Origin: Mugil cephalus
Lineage: Eukaryota > Chordata > Actinopteri > Mugiliformes > Mugilidae
Assembly: GCF_022458985.1 (NCBI RefSeq)
Contig: NC_061778.1
Location: forward strand, 8,325,501 to 8,389,500
Direction: 5' to 3'
Length of the DNA stretch: 64,000 nt
Shown here: in pieces, positions 19,240 to 32,400 of the stretch
Layout: each line of letters begins with the position of its first letter
Numbering within the stretch: the first letter of the stretch is position 1
Translations under genes and position numbers: made by a program
The notes under the pieces: generated by a model
What the model saw: the letters and a program-made list of their open reading frames with translations, nothing else
Database searches by the model: none
Told to the model about the DNA's origin: nothing

Positions 19240-20819
19240 GATCCATGCTCGGTATCACCTCTGACCTTATTTTGATCAGACAAACTGTGCCAGGTCTGTG
19301 TAAGGTGTGTCGCAGCGCAATAAATCTCCTGAGAAAAGAACACGAGTGAATAAGATCGAAGCCGTTAGCTGCTGTACTCAGCGGGAAGTCAAACACACGC
19401 CTACAAGGAAGAGTTTCTGACGAATAATGGCACGATAAGACGTCTCTCTGTTCAGCAGTGCATTTGAAAACAAGACTGGAATGCTCTTATCAGATATTTG
19501 CATTGTTCCTGTTAACATCCATGTGCTGTGAGGTCTTTGTTGTGCTTTGCAGGAAAAAGCTTTGCATTTTGGAGTCTTTAATGCAACAATTAAAATAGTG
19601 GGTTCCCAAATGTTTTGTGAGGGTTACACAAGTTTATTTTGTTCCTTAACTTGACTAAAAACATCAGTAAAGTTACTCCAAGTTCTGCAAACGTAATGGT
19701 TTGCACATTGCTATATTTCTATGTTTCTATGTCTTAAGTTGTGGGATTATTATTACCACTTATGCATTAAGCTTAAACAACCTCTGTCTTTATCTGTTTA
19801 TCATGATGGCAGTTCATGTATCATGTAGACACAAGCAGAGATCTCTAACTGAAACTGCTGCTATCTGGATTTCTCTTTTAAATTTTGTAGACTAGAAACT
19901 ATTTGCAGGTACATGATGACTTTCAGTGACTATATTATAGTTTTATTATAGTGTGTTATTTTTTTTTTTATACTTTTACAACCTTGAACTGAGCTGTTCA
20001 TGACTTTTATATTTTTGTTTTGGTATGAGTAATTTATGTATTTATATTTTTGGTTTCTTGTCATTTTCTTTTTCTTCTTTTTTTTAAAAAAATCAACAAA
20101 TTGAGAAACTTAGAATGAATTTAATTTTTTTCGTCAGGTATATTTAAAAATTAAACAAAAATCCAAATTTTCTAGGTTGAGAAGTAGCTTGTCAATGATG
20201 TCGGTATATTATATTTAATAGATAAATTACACACAAGCTTAATATAGCTATAAGTTAAATTTATGGAGTAAAATTCAATATAAAGGTGGCGGAGGTTGAA
20301 GTACAAACTAATAAATTATGTCGATACTCGAGTGAAGTACCTATGAAGTGACTGCAGTTCAGTAGCTGAATAAATATAAAAAAATAAATGCAGTGAACTT
20401 TTTATTTCAGGTCAATTATAGTGGAAAAAATGTGGATGATGTTTTACAATCACTGGATTGGCCCTAAGCACTTTAATAACTCAAACCTCCTATTGTTTTG
20501 CATGTGGTATGATTTTAATCTATTATTGGTTTAGTTTATAATTTATTGTTGTTGTTTTTTTAACCATTTCGACTATAGGAGAAATAGCATCCCACTTCTT
20601 TTTCATAAGAAATGACAAAAAAAAAAAAAGATCATGAATGCAGTTTTGTTGAGATAAACTCTTTAGTTTATATTAAAATGAACATTAGAAACACCCACTT
20701 AATGTAACGCAGCACGGTTCACCACAACAACACAAACTACAGCCTCCAAAATCATCATAAAATTTATATTTCAGATACAAAAAACAGTGTCTGGATGAAA
20801 CGTCTCTATTTAACAGTTG

Positions 20820-21062
20820 TTTGCGCTGGTGCCTCACAGCAAGAAGGTCCTCGATTTGAATAACCGGAGCGGAGAGGGTTCGATTCTCAGCACCTTTCTG
20901 TGTGGCGTTTGCATGCTCTCCCCGGTTTCCTCCCACCACATCATCAAAAAAAACGTGGGTGCTAGGCACAGTGGCGGCACGCTCGGGCGCAGCTGCTTGG
21001 GACTAACCCTCCATCTCACCATGTAAGGGTTGGTTGTACAATGTTGTATAATGAAAAATAAA
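20820..21062 (+). repeat. Dispersed teleost repeat (CTCACAGCAAGAAGGTCC type)
   Basis: It carries GCCTCACAGCAAGAAGGTCC, a GGGTTCGATTC block, TTTCTGTGTGGCGTTTGCATG and CTCTCCCCGGTTTCCTCCCA, in the order known from common fish repeats. It ends with AATGAAAAATAAAGC. The TTTGCATG-CTCTCCCC portion corresponds to the opposite strand of the 11290-11500 family. No coding is seen. Confidence 0.7.
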
Positions 21063-21092
21063 GCTTTAGCGTTTTAAAAACACACTATAACA

Positions 21093-21121
21093 CGTATCTG
21101 TACACAACCAGTACAGATACG
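21093..21121. repeat. Perfect 11-bp inverted repeat with 7-base loop
   Basis: CGTATCTGTAC at 21093-21103 is followed by a 7-base loop and its exact reverse complement at 21111-21121. It could form a small hairpin and may be a remnant terminus of a mobile element. Confidence 0.8.
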
Positions 21122-24100
21122 ATCCTGCATTCTACTACAAAAGTATAAAAATGATCCTATGGTATCAAATTTAATTAAATCTTAGATTTAATTATATTAT
21201 ATCCTAATCTGAACAAGTAAATGGAATAGAAAGTAGAAAATTCTAACGTTATATCACATTAAAATACTCAAGGAAAGTAACGTAGAAGGTTAAGTAAGTA
21301 CAACATTTCATAACCTGTGTGAAAGTTGGACTGACTGCAGCTATTATTGTATTGTAGTATTTCATTTCCCAAAGCTCTCGCCTGTACTGACGGGGGGGCA
21401 CAGAGACAAACAAAGGTGCACCCAGGAGGGTGGCAGGCCGGCTGCATTGTGATTTTGATCTGCATACATGGCTGCCCTGTGTTTTTCTTTCTCCTTGTAT
21501 GCGCAATTAGAGATTCAAAAGTAATTACCTGCTCGGCTTCCTCCGCGATTAACCGGCGGGTTCACAGCACCCTGATTAATGCAGAGGCATGCACACCTGC
21601 CATTAGCAGCCATGAGAGGTGGAACGTTCTGACTGAAGGCCTGCAGAGCAAACACACGGCCGTCGAAAGCCTGCGCAACACAGAGTTACACAACATGAGG
21701 CGAAAAGGAAAAGAGAAAAAAAAACACATTCACACAAGAGAAGCTCATAAACACATGGTCTCTGATCACATTTATTTATTTAGTGCCAGTTTCCTCATTT
21801 TTATAATTCCATGAACCTTTAGTCAAGCTCTTTACTTGAGCACATTTTCAGGTACCACAGTGTTTATCAGATATGCACATCTGGAAAACTTCAGCCTGCG
21901 ACACATCCTCGGTCACAACTGGTGAAACTAGTGAGAAAAAACAAGTGCAAAAGATATTGATGTAAATTAGCAGAATTAACCCAAACCAAGAGAAATCCAA
22001 AGGAAAAATTATTATTATTATCTATAAATGAACCAAAAGCATCAAGTAAAGCCATCAAGTGTCATCAACCTTGTAGAATCAATGACAAGAGATCTATTTT
22101 CATCTTATTGATTCTCCAAGTAAGGGGTATTTCTATTTTTAGTCTAGCTCAACAGCTACTGTGACGTCCTAGCTAGGACACAGTTGTCTAATTGGGTGTT
22201 TTTGAATTTTATTTTGCCAGTGAACAAAATCTGGACTTTTTTTTTATTACCTTATCCCTCCCAAGGCTGTTCGTGCATTCATCCATGGGCACGCTGTATG
22301 TGAAAAGCTTCATTGGCCTATGAGTGAACTACACTGTGTCATCCTGGTAGTAGCTAGATGTGAATTGTAGTGGTGGTTGGCTGCTGCAGTTTGTCGCTAG
22401 ACGATTTCTGTGCTTTGACTGACTAAGGTAGGCTACAGTAGCGAAAGCAATCTGGTTGGTTAAAGTTCTAATATTTAGGGCCTATTTGTGTGCGTTTAGG
22501 TAGCTTTTGAAAAGTTTGTGGGCTGGAAACCATCAGCTGTATCCGGCAACACTTTCTAGTCCTGTGCTCATACCTAGCTTTCTCAGTTTAGTTCAAGCCT
22601 AAAACAGTCAGTATTCTCCAAACAGTTGGGCCAGATGTACAACAATTATCATATTTATATACTATAGTTTCAGAGCCTATATAAAAAAAGAGCAAATATA
22701 CAATAGTTTGCCATTTGACTGAAAATGAATAACGCAGTTGTCAATTTCTCGCATGCAAGAGTTTGGGTCAAAATGTGACCATTTTAAAAGCCACCGTACG
22801 ATATTTCTTCATTTACCATCTGGCAACATGGTCTCAGCTACAGCCAAATCTTTATAAAACATGGGTAACAGACAGCTGTTAATTTTTATACAATTATGCA
22901 GATGAGAGCATTCAAGCAGGACGTTACAGAGCGCTGTGGCCGACCAGCACCAATGTGCTACTGACATTATCTGTAGGTGGTAATATCAAAATAATGGAGG
23001 CAAAAATGGTTTATCTTTGGTAATAGGGGGAAAGTCATACACGTGACTCATTTGTCTCTGGCTTCTTGTAAATAATTCCATCCCGGCTGTGTTCAAAGAC
23101 AACGGTTTGTTAGAGCCCAGAGTTACTTATTTATTGTTGGTGTGACCAACTACAGCAGTCTCTGGCAAAGAATGACTCATTTGAGCTTTCTTGTTAAAAG
23201 TTTTTGGACCGTTTCTGTTAAAGCAAAGCCCCCAAAAGAGCAAAAGAGCTACCCTAGTGGTTATAGAGGAAACATGGCCGTGCAAACACGCCAAGATCTG
23301 TTGAAGAGTACTCCCACCCTAAATATATGAGCTTATTCTAAACTGTATAAAACACAGTGACTTATAATAACACTTATGACAAAGCAATTATGCAAATCTG
23401 TGATTATTTTCTAATATCAGCATCTTGTGAAATACGAGTCTACAGGTGAACATCTTGCAAAATGTCCTCTATTTCTAAAACCACATTGAAGGCCTTTAAA
23501 AAGGCACAAACAAGATTTTATGAAACTAAGTTAAAGCTATGTACACTGAAAAAATATTAATAAGATGTAGTTTGTCTCTTGATATAATTATGTGTTGAAT
23601 TCGTCTACATTTGTTCAAAATACAAGTCAGTCATTTTGATTATTTTTTTTACCATTAACAAGCTATATTTTAGTGGCTCAACAAATCTTTTGAAGACCCC
23701 ACAACACACAACTAGCTTGTTGTATTTACTCTGTTCCAACTGCGCCCTCATGTAATGAAAAAGGAAAAAGTGGGAGACTTGATTTTAAGGTACGAATTAA
23801 GTTAATGTTAGCGAAATAGTTGGTTAATTACCGCAGTCTATCAGCTTTTATATTATTGTAAGTTAGAAAGTAATATAACTGGAGACTGTTGATGTAAGTT
23901 GTTACATCAAATTAACAATATCAAGTGGCTTCAAGAGACTTTTTATGTGAAACTAATGTCAGCAAATTGTTTTTAAAATACTTGATTCAAGTTTAATTTC
24001 AAGCTAACGTTTGTAAATGACTAATTTAAAGTAAGCAGAGATGTGTTCTTACCTTTACGTAACGTTAGCTTACGGAGCTAACAACGGTTAACCGTTAGCT

Positions 24101-24140
24101 AACACCGTTAGCAAAGGGTTTAACCTGTAAATCCGCCATG

Positions 24141-24461
24141 CACTGATAAAAAATACGGTGCTCCATCTACTTAAAAGAAGTAAATCAACCTTCTGCGTCA
24201 AACAAGAGGAGTCTTTGTTGGTACAACATTAATTCTGTAAGTAAAGTCAACTTACTTTCACTTTTTTGCGTGTAAAGTCAACTTGTAAGCTGAATAAAAG
24301 TAAAGTAAAAAGAAAAATATCATCTCCGAAACTAAATAGACTTTACTTACAGAATTAAATGTTGTACCAACAAAGACTACTTTTGTTTGCTGTACGGGTT
24401 AAAGTGGTGCAAAAAAAAAAGAAGAAAAAAAAGTGGTTGTAGCACCATATTTTTATCAGTG
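24141..24461. mobile_element. Fold-back MITE, about 321 bp
   Basis: The ends are inverted repeats: CACTGATAAAAAATACGGTG at 24141 and its near complement ending TTTTTATCAGTG at 24461. A second, longer inverted pair lies inside: 24211-24248 (GTCTTTGTTGGTACAACATT and beyond) matches the reverse complement of about 24339-24376. The whole unit can fold into a long hairpin. It has no open frame, so it is a non-autonomous DNA element; its superfamily is not clear. Confidence 0.8.
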
Positions 24462-27400
24462 TCATTTGTTCCTTTTATTTCTTTATTTTTTTTCCCAATT
24501 TAATAAATAAATAAATACGTTTGATACTTTGCCATGACCAGATTCAGGAGATTGAGTTTTTCTTTAACTGCTTAGAAAATATATATTGTTGTTTTGTTTT
24601 ATTTTTTAATTACTGACCTGATCATACTTCAGATTATAGAAACTGACACATTTCTGTGGCGTTGACACCAGATAAAATGGATTTGTATGTGTGACATCTT
24701 TGAGTGGTGCTGACAGACTGTAGTTGTTGTCTTTGTTTGTGAATTAATCACTGGTTAAAATATAAAACAAAGACAAATATCCTTAGCCAGTGTAAAATCA
24801 ATATATTAAAACCTTTATTTAACACAAAATGCCAAAGTAAAGGGTTTATACTAATGTGCATTCAGTCACATCAAGAAACATCGAGAAAAACGGTTGACTT
24901 TGACAGTAATTCCAATAATTTTATAGACTTCATCGTGCAGTGGCGCGCAGTAATTCGAATAAAGTCAATGTTAACTAAACACAAGGGTACACTTCAAGGT
25001 TTACCTTACTCTTGTATTTGAGTTCCCTGCTTGTCCTCCATTTCAATGCACTTCTTTACTCTACTACAGCTGTTTTTACTTTGCAAATAAAGATTTTAGA
25101 TACAAACCATACAAGAGGCTCATTAGACTGTAGAATAAGCTGATTATAGGAGATTCAAATTGCTCCACAGCTATCAGCCTTAAAAATACCACAGATAAAA
25201 CATGTTTACATTTACATTTTCATATATACTCAATGTATTATGTATATATATATATTAAAGCTGTTTAAGTGGCGGTTGTATTATTATATTTTAAAATATA
25301 TACTACTACCTTGTCCCTGGCCTTTAACTCTTTCTGTTTTGTTGATAATATTTCATTTATTTTTATTCTTGCTACTTATACGTAAGTGAACCTTGCATAA
25401 CTGTGAGTTGACCCATTACACTAAACTATTATATTACTCATAATTAAATGTAAACGTAATAACACAGCCTGATTAAGTGTGGACGGTTGTAAAGTCATTT
25501 AAAATGTATTTCTTCCTCTAGAAAAAAGAAAAAGCTATTTCAAACACTGACGTGTGAACCCACTACTTGCTATCTGACACCCTTAGATTTTTATTTTGGT
25601 CATAAATGCACCAATAACATGAAAATGTGACAGTAGTAACAATGACCTTTAGTGTCAAGATTATTTTTTCTGTCAGCAATTTATTTGCCCGGCCTGTCAG
25701 ACGCAGTAGCGGGTTATCTGCCCAAGTCTATAAGCTCTTTTTATTTCTTTTTTTTTGTTGACAGTTAATGTATAACCTAGTGTGAGAGGCATCAGCACAT
25801 TTCCTTTTACCTCATACGGAGATCGATGTTTGGTGTGGCTTCGCTGCGAGGGAGCTAAATGGGATCATTGTCAAGAGAGTAACACATCTCATCCTGGCGA
25901 GAGAAAATAGAAAGGTGTAAAACTGCGCATCAAACCGAACAGTATACAGAATAAACATAACCACGATTCTCCCAGAAAAAGCTGAGAGTTATGAAACACC
26001 TGCCGTCCTCCTGTGACACAATCCTCTCAGTGGTCAGCTTGTAATGATAAGCTCCAATCCGTCTATAAGTGTATAACCTGTTTTTACTGTAAACATGAAC
26101 TTTGATAGGAAAGGTCTCACAGGAGCTCTTCTGAATCCACTTTGTTTATTTAAGTCAGCTTTTGAACAATTAAGATTCTGGCTCGGTGCCACCTAATGTG
26201 GAACCCGAGTTATCTATTATTTCATGAGTAAAGAGAAAAAGCTTCACACTCAGTCAACCATGGAGTCTGTCTTGTCCCCCTGTGATTTCTTAAAGCACCT
26301 GCAGTTACCTTCCTTGAGTCACCATCGGACATGGCTCTCTGTTCTGGTAAACCTGATCCCTCCGGAGAGCTGCGCTACATCCTGTTTATGTTGTGTTGGT
26401 GATTGCTGATCAAAGCTGGCTAGACACATAATCTACACCATACTTCAGGCAATAATTGAAGGTATAAGAATGAATAAATAGCTTAAAATGTGAAAAAATG
26501 TGAAAAATACGATTATTTAAAAAAAAATTATACTTTGTGTTGTGTGTTCAAGTGCAACATTTTGGTACAGACACAACAGACATGCACCACTGCTGACTGT
26601 TACGTCCATTATTAACACCAATGTTACTAAGGTAGATCATTTTTAAGGAGCTAACACTGTTATAAATATTTAACATAACAAAATTAACTAGTTTTTAGGC
26701 TATGTTGCGACCACAGGGTTAGCACTAGGACCAACCCCATTCTGCTGATACTGCATCTCCCAAATTATTATAGTCTTGACAGCAATACACCCAATAAATA
26801 CAAATCACACAAATATGCTGGCACTAGAGGAAGATCCCAAGACACCTCACCTGGTGACTATGAACACCTGGACAGAATTTAGAGCCAAGCGGAAATGTGA
26901 AGTGCGTGGAAACTACAGGAGAATGGACATAAAATACAGTGGGGATGTCCATGGTTTATGTATACACAACCACTTGCAGTTTAGACTAATATTTAACAGC
27001 AATAGCCGCAACTCAGCGCATTTTAAAGGTGCTAACGATGCTATGAATAGATACAGATAATTGATACACACAACAAAAGTAGCTAGGCACGGCAAGATTA
27101 GCGCTAAGGCTTTGAGCAAATGCAACGCTTTGAGGTAGATGCTAATGTGAGCATACCAATGATAGGCCTAATGCTGTGAAGATGGTACAGTATTTTCCAC
27201 ATCCACCATCTTGGTTTAAAGAGCTTGCATGCTTATGTACCCAAGTCACGTAAGCAAATGTGAGGGATCCAAACAAGTGTAGATCATCTAGTGGATATTC
27301 AGACCAGAAACTACAATTTCATGGTCACCAGATGATGTATCCTACACTTTGTAGTATCACCCTACTTTCCCTCCCTAGTGCCACCATGAGGAGAACATTT

Positions 27401-28553
27401 GTGGTGTTGAGGTTTTAGCATTTTTGAAAACAGAATGCACATAAATAGAAATCATATGCATGAATACATTCTCAGTTTCAACAAAAGTTTTCAAGGAATC
27501 TCATTATTTATTTTAATCTCTCTTTAAAACAAATAGAGTAGACCGTGAGTTGAGAGTCAATGAAGATTAAAGACAGTGAAGTAAAGGTGGAGGTGGTGTC
27601 AACAAATCTGCACTCAAAAACCCATTTTCCAAATCTGCCCCCCCCCCTCGACCCCTCCCCTCACCGCCGCTCCACCAGTGGACTCTGGCCCTCTGTCTCC
27701 ACGCTCCTCTGCTCATCCCTAAAATTAATTCATCCGCACATCTCTGTCCCCTGAACACCACATTAACCCTGACCACGGGAGGCATCCTGATGGAAAAAAA
27801 TGTCCCTCTCTGGCATCGCGGTGAAACATCGGTTTGACCTTTCCACCTCAGACCCTCTCTCTGCTCCTTTCCCACCCTCACGTTCAGCTCCTCGACGGTT
27901 TTACTCCAGCTCCGCGTGTAATGGGCGGCCAGCTCAGACCGCTCAGCTTTATTAAAGACTCAGGAAACAAATCTAAGTGGGTCAAAAAAGAACTGTAATG
28001 CAAAAGCAAACATCTAATTAAGCCACCCCGCTCTCTAAACATGTCAGTTGTTGCTATGCATTTGTGAGGAAGACTCATTTCGGCAGGTCACGCCACACTG
28101 GCTGCTTTCTGGAGGACAGAGAAACTGTAATTGGGGGCCATTAGTTGTTGCCCAAGACTAGTCATGCAGGATTAGTTTGTAGATTGAGACATGGTGACTG
28201 CACAGTCCCACCGCCTGGATCACTGTCCCCTACCTGTGTGACTTCCCCACCCCCAGACCTCTCCCGACCTCCATCACCAAACCCCCTGCATGACCCCCCC
28301 TCCTCAGTGGACCCCCCTCAAACACACACACACACCATACAAAGCACATACCTCACCACGTTCTTTGTTTTTTTGCATTGTCTTCAAACAGACCTTGAGT
28401 CAGGGCCAGCAAGACCCAATCACAATCACATAAAATCCGTTTTATAACTGCTTTAAAAATCTGCCAGGACAATCTAAACCCCATCAGTTACGTTGCTGGC
28501 AGCACCTGCACAACCTCAGTGTTTGTTACCACTGTTTACCTGTGCTGTGGATG

Positions 28554-28578
28554 TGAATGAATGAATGAATGAATGAAT
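28554..28578 (+). repeat. (GAAT)n microsatellite
   Basis: This is a short GAAT/TGAA tetranucleotide run of about six units in non-coding sequence. Confidence 0.93.
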
Positions 28579-28779
28579 ATAAAAAGTGTGGTGAGGGGTG
28601 GTTAAATGCTTTCAGTTAAATAGAGGATAGTAAAAGTGCAAAAACAACCCATCACTGTCCATTCCAGTGACTCTAGTAATAAATATTGAGAGATCATCAA
28701 CAACAAGCAGTTTCCCCGACGTCCTATTTCTGAACCTTTATTGGAAAACAGTCAAATTACAGCAAGATAATATAAGCTG

Positions 28780-29440
28780 AATTCCGGCAAGTTAAACAAA
28801 AATAGAGATGAATGAATTAAAAGTTAACCAAATGAACTGAAAATAAAGTGAGCAGAGTTTAACTAGAGAAACTAAACTAAAACTATGCTAATTCAATATA
28901 AATCGAGACTTTTAAAGTGAACTGGACCACGAAACTACAAAAACATACACATCAACTGAACATAAATTGAATTAAGCTAACCTAAGTTGAGCTAAGCTAA
29001 GCTAATGTATTTGTTAAACTGAAATGAAAAATAAGAAGAGTCCACTGGTGGGCTAAACTAAAAAGAGTAAAATTAATTCAGATTAGCCAAACTAGAAAAG
29101 GGTAGGTCAAACCCTGAGCTGCGCTAAACCTAACCCATCCAAATTTAAAACACAAGTTACTTTAAGATCAGCTCAACTGAGCTAAGCGAAGATGAGCAAA
29201 TCCAAGTAAAACACAACTGATACAAACTTTTTACAATAAACGGATAAACTAAGCTGAACGAACCCAGATTAAGCTAAACTGTTTTTACTCAGATGAGATG
29301 AACCAAAGATAAATGGCAAACTAAACTAAGCTAGGATAAGCTAAGCTACTTAGATAAACTACAAGTAAACCAAATTATATTTAAGCTTAACAAAACTAAA
29401 CTACCAACATGAAGAACAACTAAACAAAGATTAAGCTTCA
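28780..29440 (+). repeat. Degenerate AACTAA / AAGCTA-rich tract
   Basis: Over about 650 bases the plus strand is dominated by variants of AACTAA, AAGCTAA and AAACTAAG, with little C outside those words. It looks like an old, strongly diverged short-period tandem array. No open frame or hairpin organisation was seen. Confidence 0.55.
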
Positions 29441-31689
29441 CTTCAGTCACCTAACATCTTCACAGACATGTTGTTTGTATATTTATTATTTTAATTTTCT
29501 AAATTCCTCCGCAGACATTTGTCTTAGTAGATCATCTAAAGTCGATCAAAGGGCAGTATGTCTCTCTGTGGTGGCACGAGGTCCCACTTGTCTGAAGGTT
29601 TTTAAGCCTGAATACGAGTTATGTTTCACAGTCCGGGAGCCACCTGTAACCAGCAAGCGAGCCAGTCTGTCACAGTTTCACAGTCCCTCTCATAAAGAGT
29701 TGCTCTGCTTTATGACCTTATTGCCCAACGTCACATGCCTTCAGTGCCGGGATATGATCCGAGATAAGGCAAGAAAGTACCGAAACAAGTCCCTCTCTTC
29801 TTTCCTTACTCTGCTCATTTAGGTTAAACGTCGCAACGGGAAAATGATGAGGTTACGTTTTCAAAATGTTGTGACAAAGGCTTTTAATTAAACATATATG
29901 TATTTGAAGAGAGAAAAGTCATGTGTGAGTGATTCTCTCTTTTTATCAGGTCCGAGGAGAGAATATCACCCCACTTCTTTAGAAGGTATCAAAGAAGGTC
30001 TGAATCACAGAGTTTTATAAATCATGTCTTCACGATAAGCTGATTACCTTATCCTTGACAGCAGCGCTCAGCGAGGGCAGTAAAGGAGCAGGATTACGAG
30101 GTGATGGTCCATAAAGGGTTTGGCTCAGATAAGACGGTTTGTGGGAGTGAGAGGCCTGGTGACTTTAGGTCAGTAGAAACCAGGTTGTCTTACCGTCAGT
30201 CGGGTCAACTCTGACACATATTACTTCACAACACCCTGGATGTGTGGTTGAGTTTTTAAAAAACTTAAGCTTCAAAACAAAGTTTCCAACCGCACTTTCT
30301 CAGCCGTCCGCGAGCATTTGTTTTTTTTGTATGTGGTTCCAGTAGTGTCTGAGCAGACAAGGTCATAAAAATGTTGCGGCCCATGAAAGGCAGCCATTTC
30401 AACCTTTAACCTGCTCCTCACTTAGTCATGCAGGATGTTTGCCAAGATGTGAAATGACTTTAAAACTGAGTGTTATGTGGTTGTTTGCACACGCGTGTTG
30501 TTTTTATAATGCTGTGGAATTTAAAACATTAAAGCTGAGGCATCTGAGCTTATTCTTCTCCGTCCACTCTCTGGTGGCCTGATTACATTTTGTGTGTACA
30601 CTGTCATGCCTGCAGTCACAATGAAATTCCTCCCCGCTGAGGTCCACCTTTCTAATCTTCACAATGGCTCTGTTAATGAGCCTAATGGCATATGAGCGAT
30701 ACCACACCTGAGTGAAACTGTGCGGGGTGACTGCTTCACCAACTTCCCGCAATGCAATGCGAGCCTCCGTGGCTTTCATCCATTCGGAGGAAACCATTAG
30801 AACAAACTGCTCTCAGGTGCAGCAAAGCAGACCGGGCATGATCGTTTATGAACCAGATCACCTCTGGATGCCCTACGCAAGGACAAAGCACAGACTTTCT
30901 GCGTGCAAACTCTCGAAGCCTGCCTACTCATGTAGTGAAAAATGTAATTTTTTTTTTGCCTTACGTTCTGTATAATCAGTAACAAAGTTTCCCCCTTAGT
31001 CTGGTGGAAATCCACCTTTCTGCCAAACTTCCTGTTGTATATTTCCTTATTACCCATTAATGGGAATGACTGTCTAATAAAACATGTCTTGTGCTTTCCA
31101 AATGTTTGACGTATAAATACTACAAGACACTACAAGACAGTATGTTACTGATGTCCTACTGAACATGGAAAACTAAATTAAATCCCCATTTATGAACAAA
31201 TCATACTTCAGAGGGATTTTTAAATTTGTAGTTATTGTCATTTTAAATATATGATCCACCTCAATCACTAGAGCTGCACTTTTCATTTCAGATTTACAAA
31301 GACAGAAAGAACCCTGTCTCTATGAAGAGAAAGGTTTCCCTCTGGTGGTCAAAAAGTGGAAGTGCTACAGCTCAGAGTAAGAGACGGACTGTGTCACAGT
31401 ATGAGGGTGTACGGTTATGTAATGCTGTTTAACAGCTATAATACATTAATGTCAATCATGCAGTGCGTTATCTATATGTAATTATCTGTACAGTTTTTAT
31501 ATAGAGGATACTTTTTCTATGTTTGTGTACATTCTGTATGTGTGTTATTATCTAGGCCTATTAAATGCCGCACAAGGTCCTTCCTTCCGAATTTAAAACC
31601 AATATACAAGTTTTCTAAAACTTTGCAGGAATCACCAGTCTTAATAAAGAACACAGACATGTCAAAAAAGAGAAGACCTCCTAGTCTCC

Positions 31690-32400
31690 TATACTCAAAC
31701 TAGGACACTGATCGGAGACGTTGTGGAGTGGTTCCAAGCAAACCATCTACTCCAAGACCAAGGAGCCGGTCATTGATTTCAGGAGGAAGAGGACACCAGA
31801 GGAGACCGTCACCATCGAGTAGTGGACCACTACAAGTACCTGGGAGTCTACATAAACAGCAGACTGGACTGGAGGGACAGCAGTGACGCTGTGACGAAAG
31901 GCCTCAGTACTGGTATGTTGCAGTACCAGCAAAAAGGACATAAATAGGAACGAGAAATTTGATCTGTGAAATTGATCTGATTTGTCTCAGCGTGGGACAG
32001 GAGGTTACTGGACAAACTGCTCTCCATCATGAACAATCTGTCTCATCCGCTACACCAGACTATAGAGGGGCAGTGGAGCTCATTCTCATTCTCATTCACA
32101 GACTGATTCAGGACTTCATTCATACTCTATCCGCCTTACAACTCAACTCACATTTCTGCTACAGTTAATGCACATAGTTGTATTATTCCTATGTATGCAA
32201 ACTTTTTTCTTCCATCTCTTTCATGTACATTTGTACACGTGCTAATTCTGTAAATCTTTGGTTATATTATTTTTATTCTATTTTATGAGGTTTTGCTCAT
32301 ATTTTATTGGTGGTGTTTCTTTTTAAGAGTATTTTTAAGTGCAACTAAGCCACTGTGTCTAATTTCTCTCGTGGATGATTAAAGCAAGTCTATGTAAGTC
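31690..32400 (+). mobile_element. 3' remnant of a non-LTR retrotransposon (LINE)
   Basis: The plus strand translates in broken frames to reverse-transcriptase C-terminal sequence: KTKEPVIDFRRKRTPEETVT, a shift and stop, then VDHYKYLGVYINSRLDW, then LLDKLLSIMNNLSH. This order is typical of L2/CR1/Rex1-type elements. The end has ATTTCTCTCGTGGATGATTAAAG, resembling the terminal consensus of such LINEs. It is 5'-truncated, frame-shifted and dead. The exact clade is uncertain. Confidence 0.8.

Larger units (their letters stand above)
13191..20800. other. Gene desert, part 2
   Basis: No gene was recognised. The stretch is rich in microsatellites (CAG, TTTC, TATC, GT, CA) and in decayed dispersed repeats (about 14625-15300 and 15402-15672). 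The open frames across it are short, repeat-derived and lack exon features. Confidence 0.6.
21063..31600. other. Gene desert, part 3
   Basis: No gene was recognised on either strand. The sequence is AT-rich with a hairpin (21093-21121), a fold-back element (24141-24461), a GAAT microsatellite (28554-28578) and a degenerate AACTAA/AAGCTA-rich stretch (28780-29440). The 27.6-28.4 kb part is C-rich on the plus strand without a credible exon. Confidence 0.6.

Noticed and set aside
21347-21814. 155-codon plus-strand open frame
   Set aside because: No protein similarity I can recognise, low-complexity Lys-rich end, no splice context; looks like chance in the gene desert.
27567-28447. Pro-rich frames in the C-rich 27.6-28.4 kb stretch
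   Set aside because: Composition-driven; no domain, no consistent splice sites.
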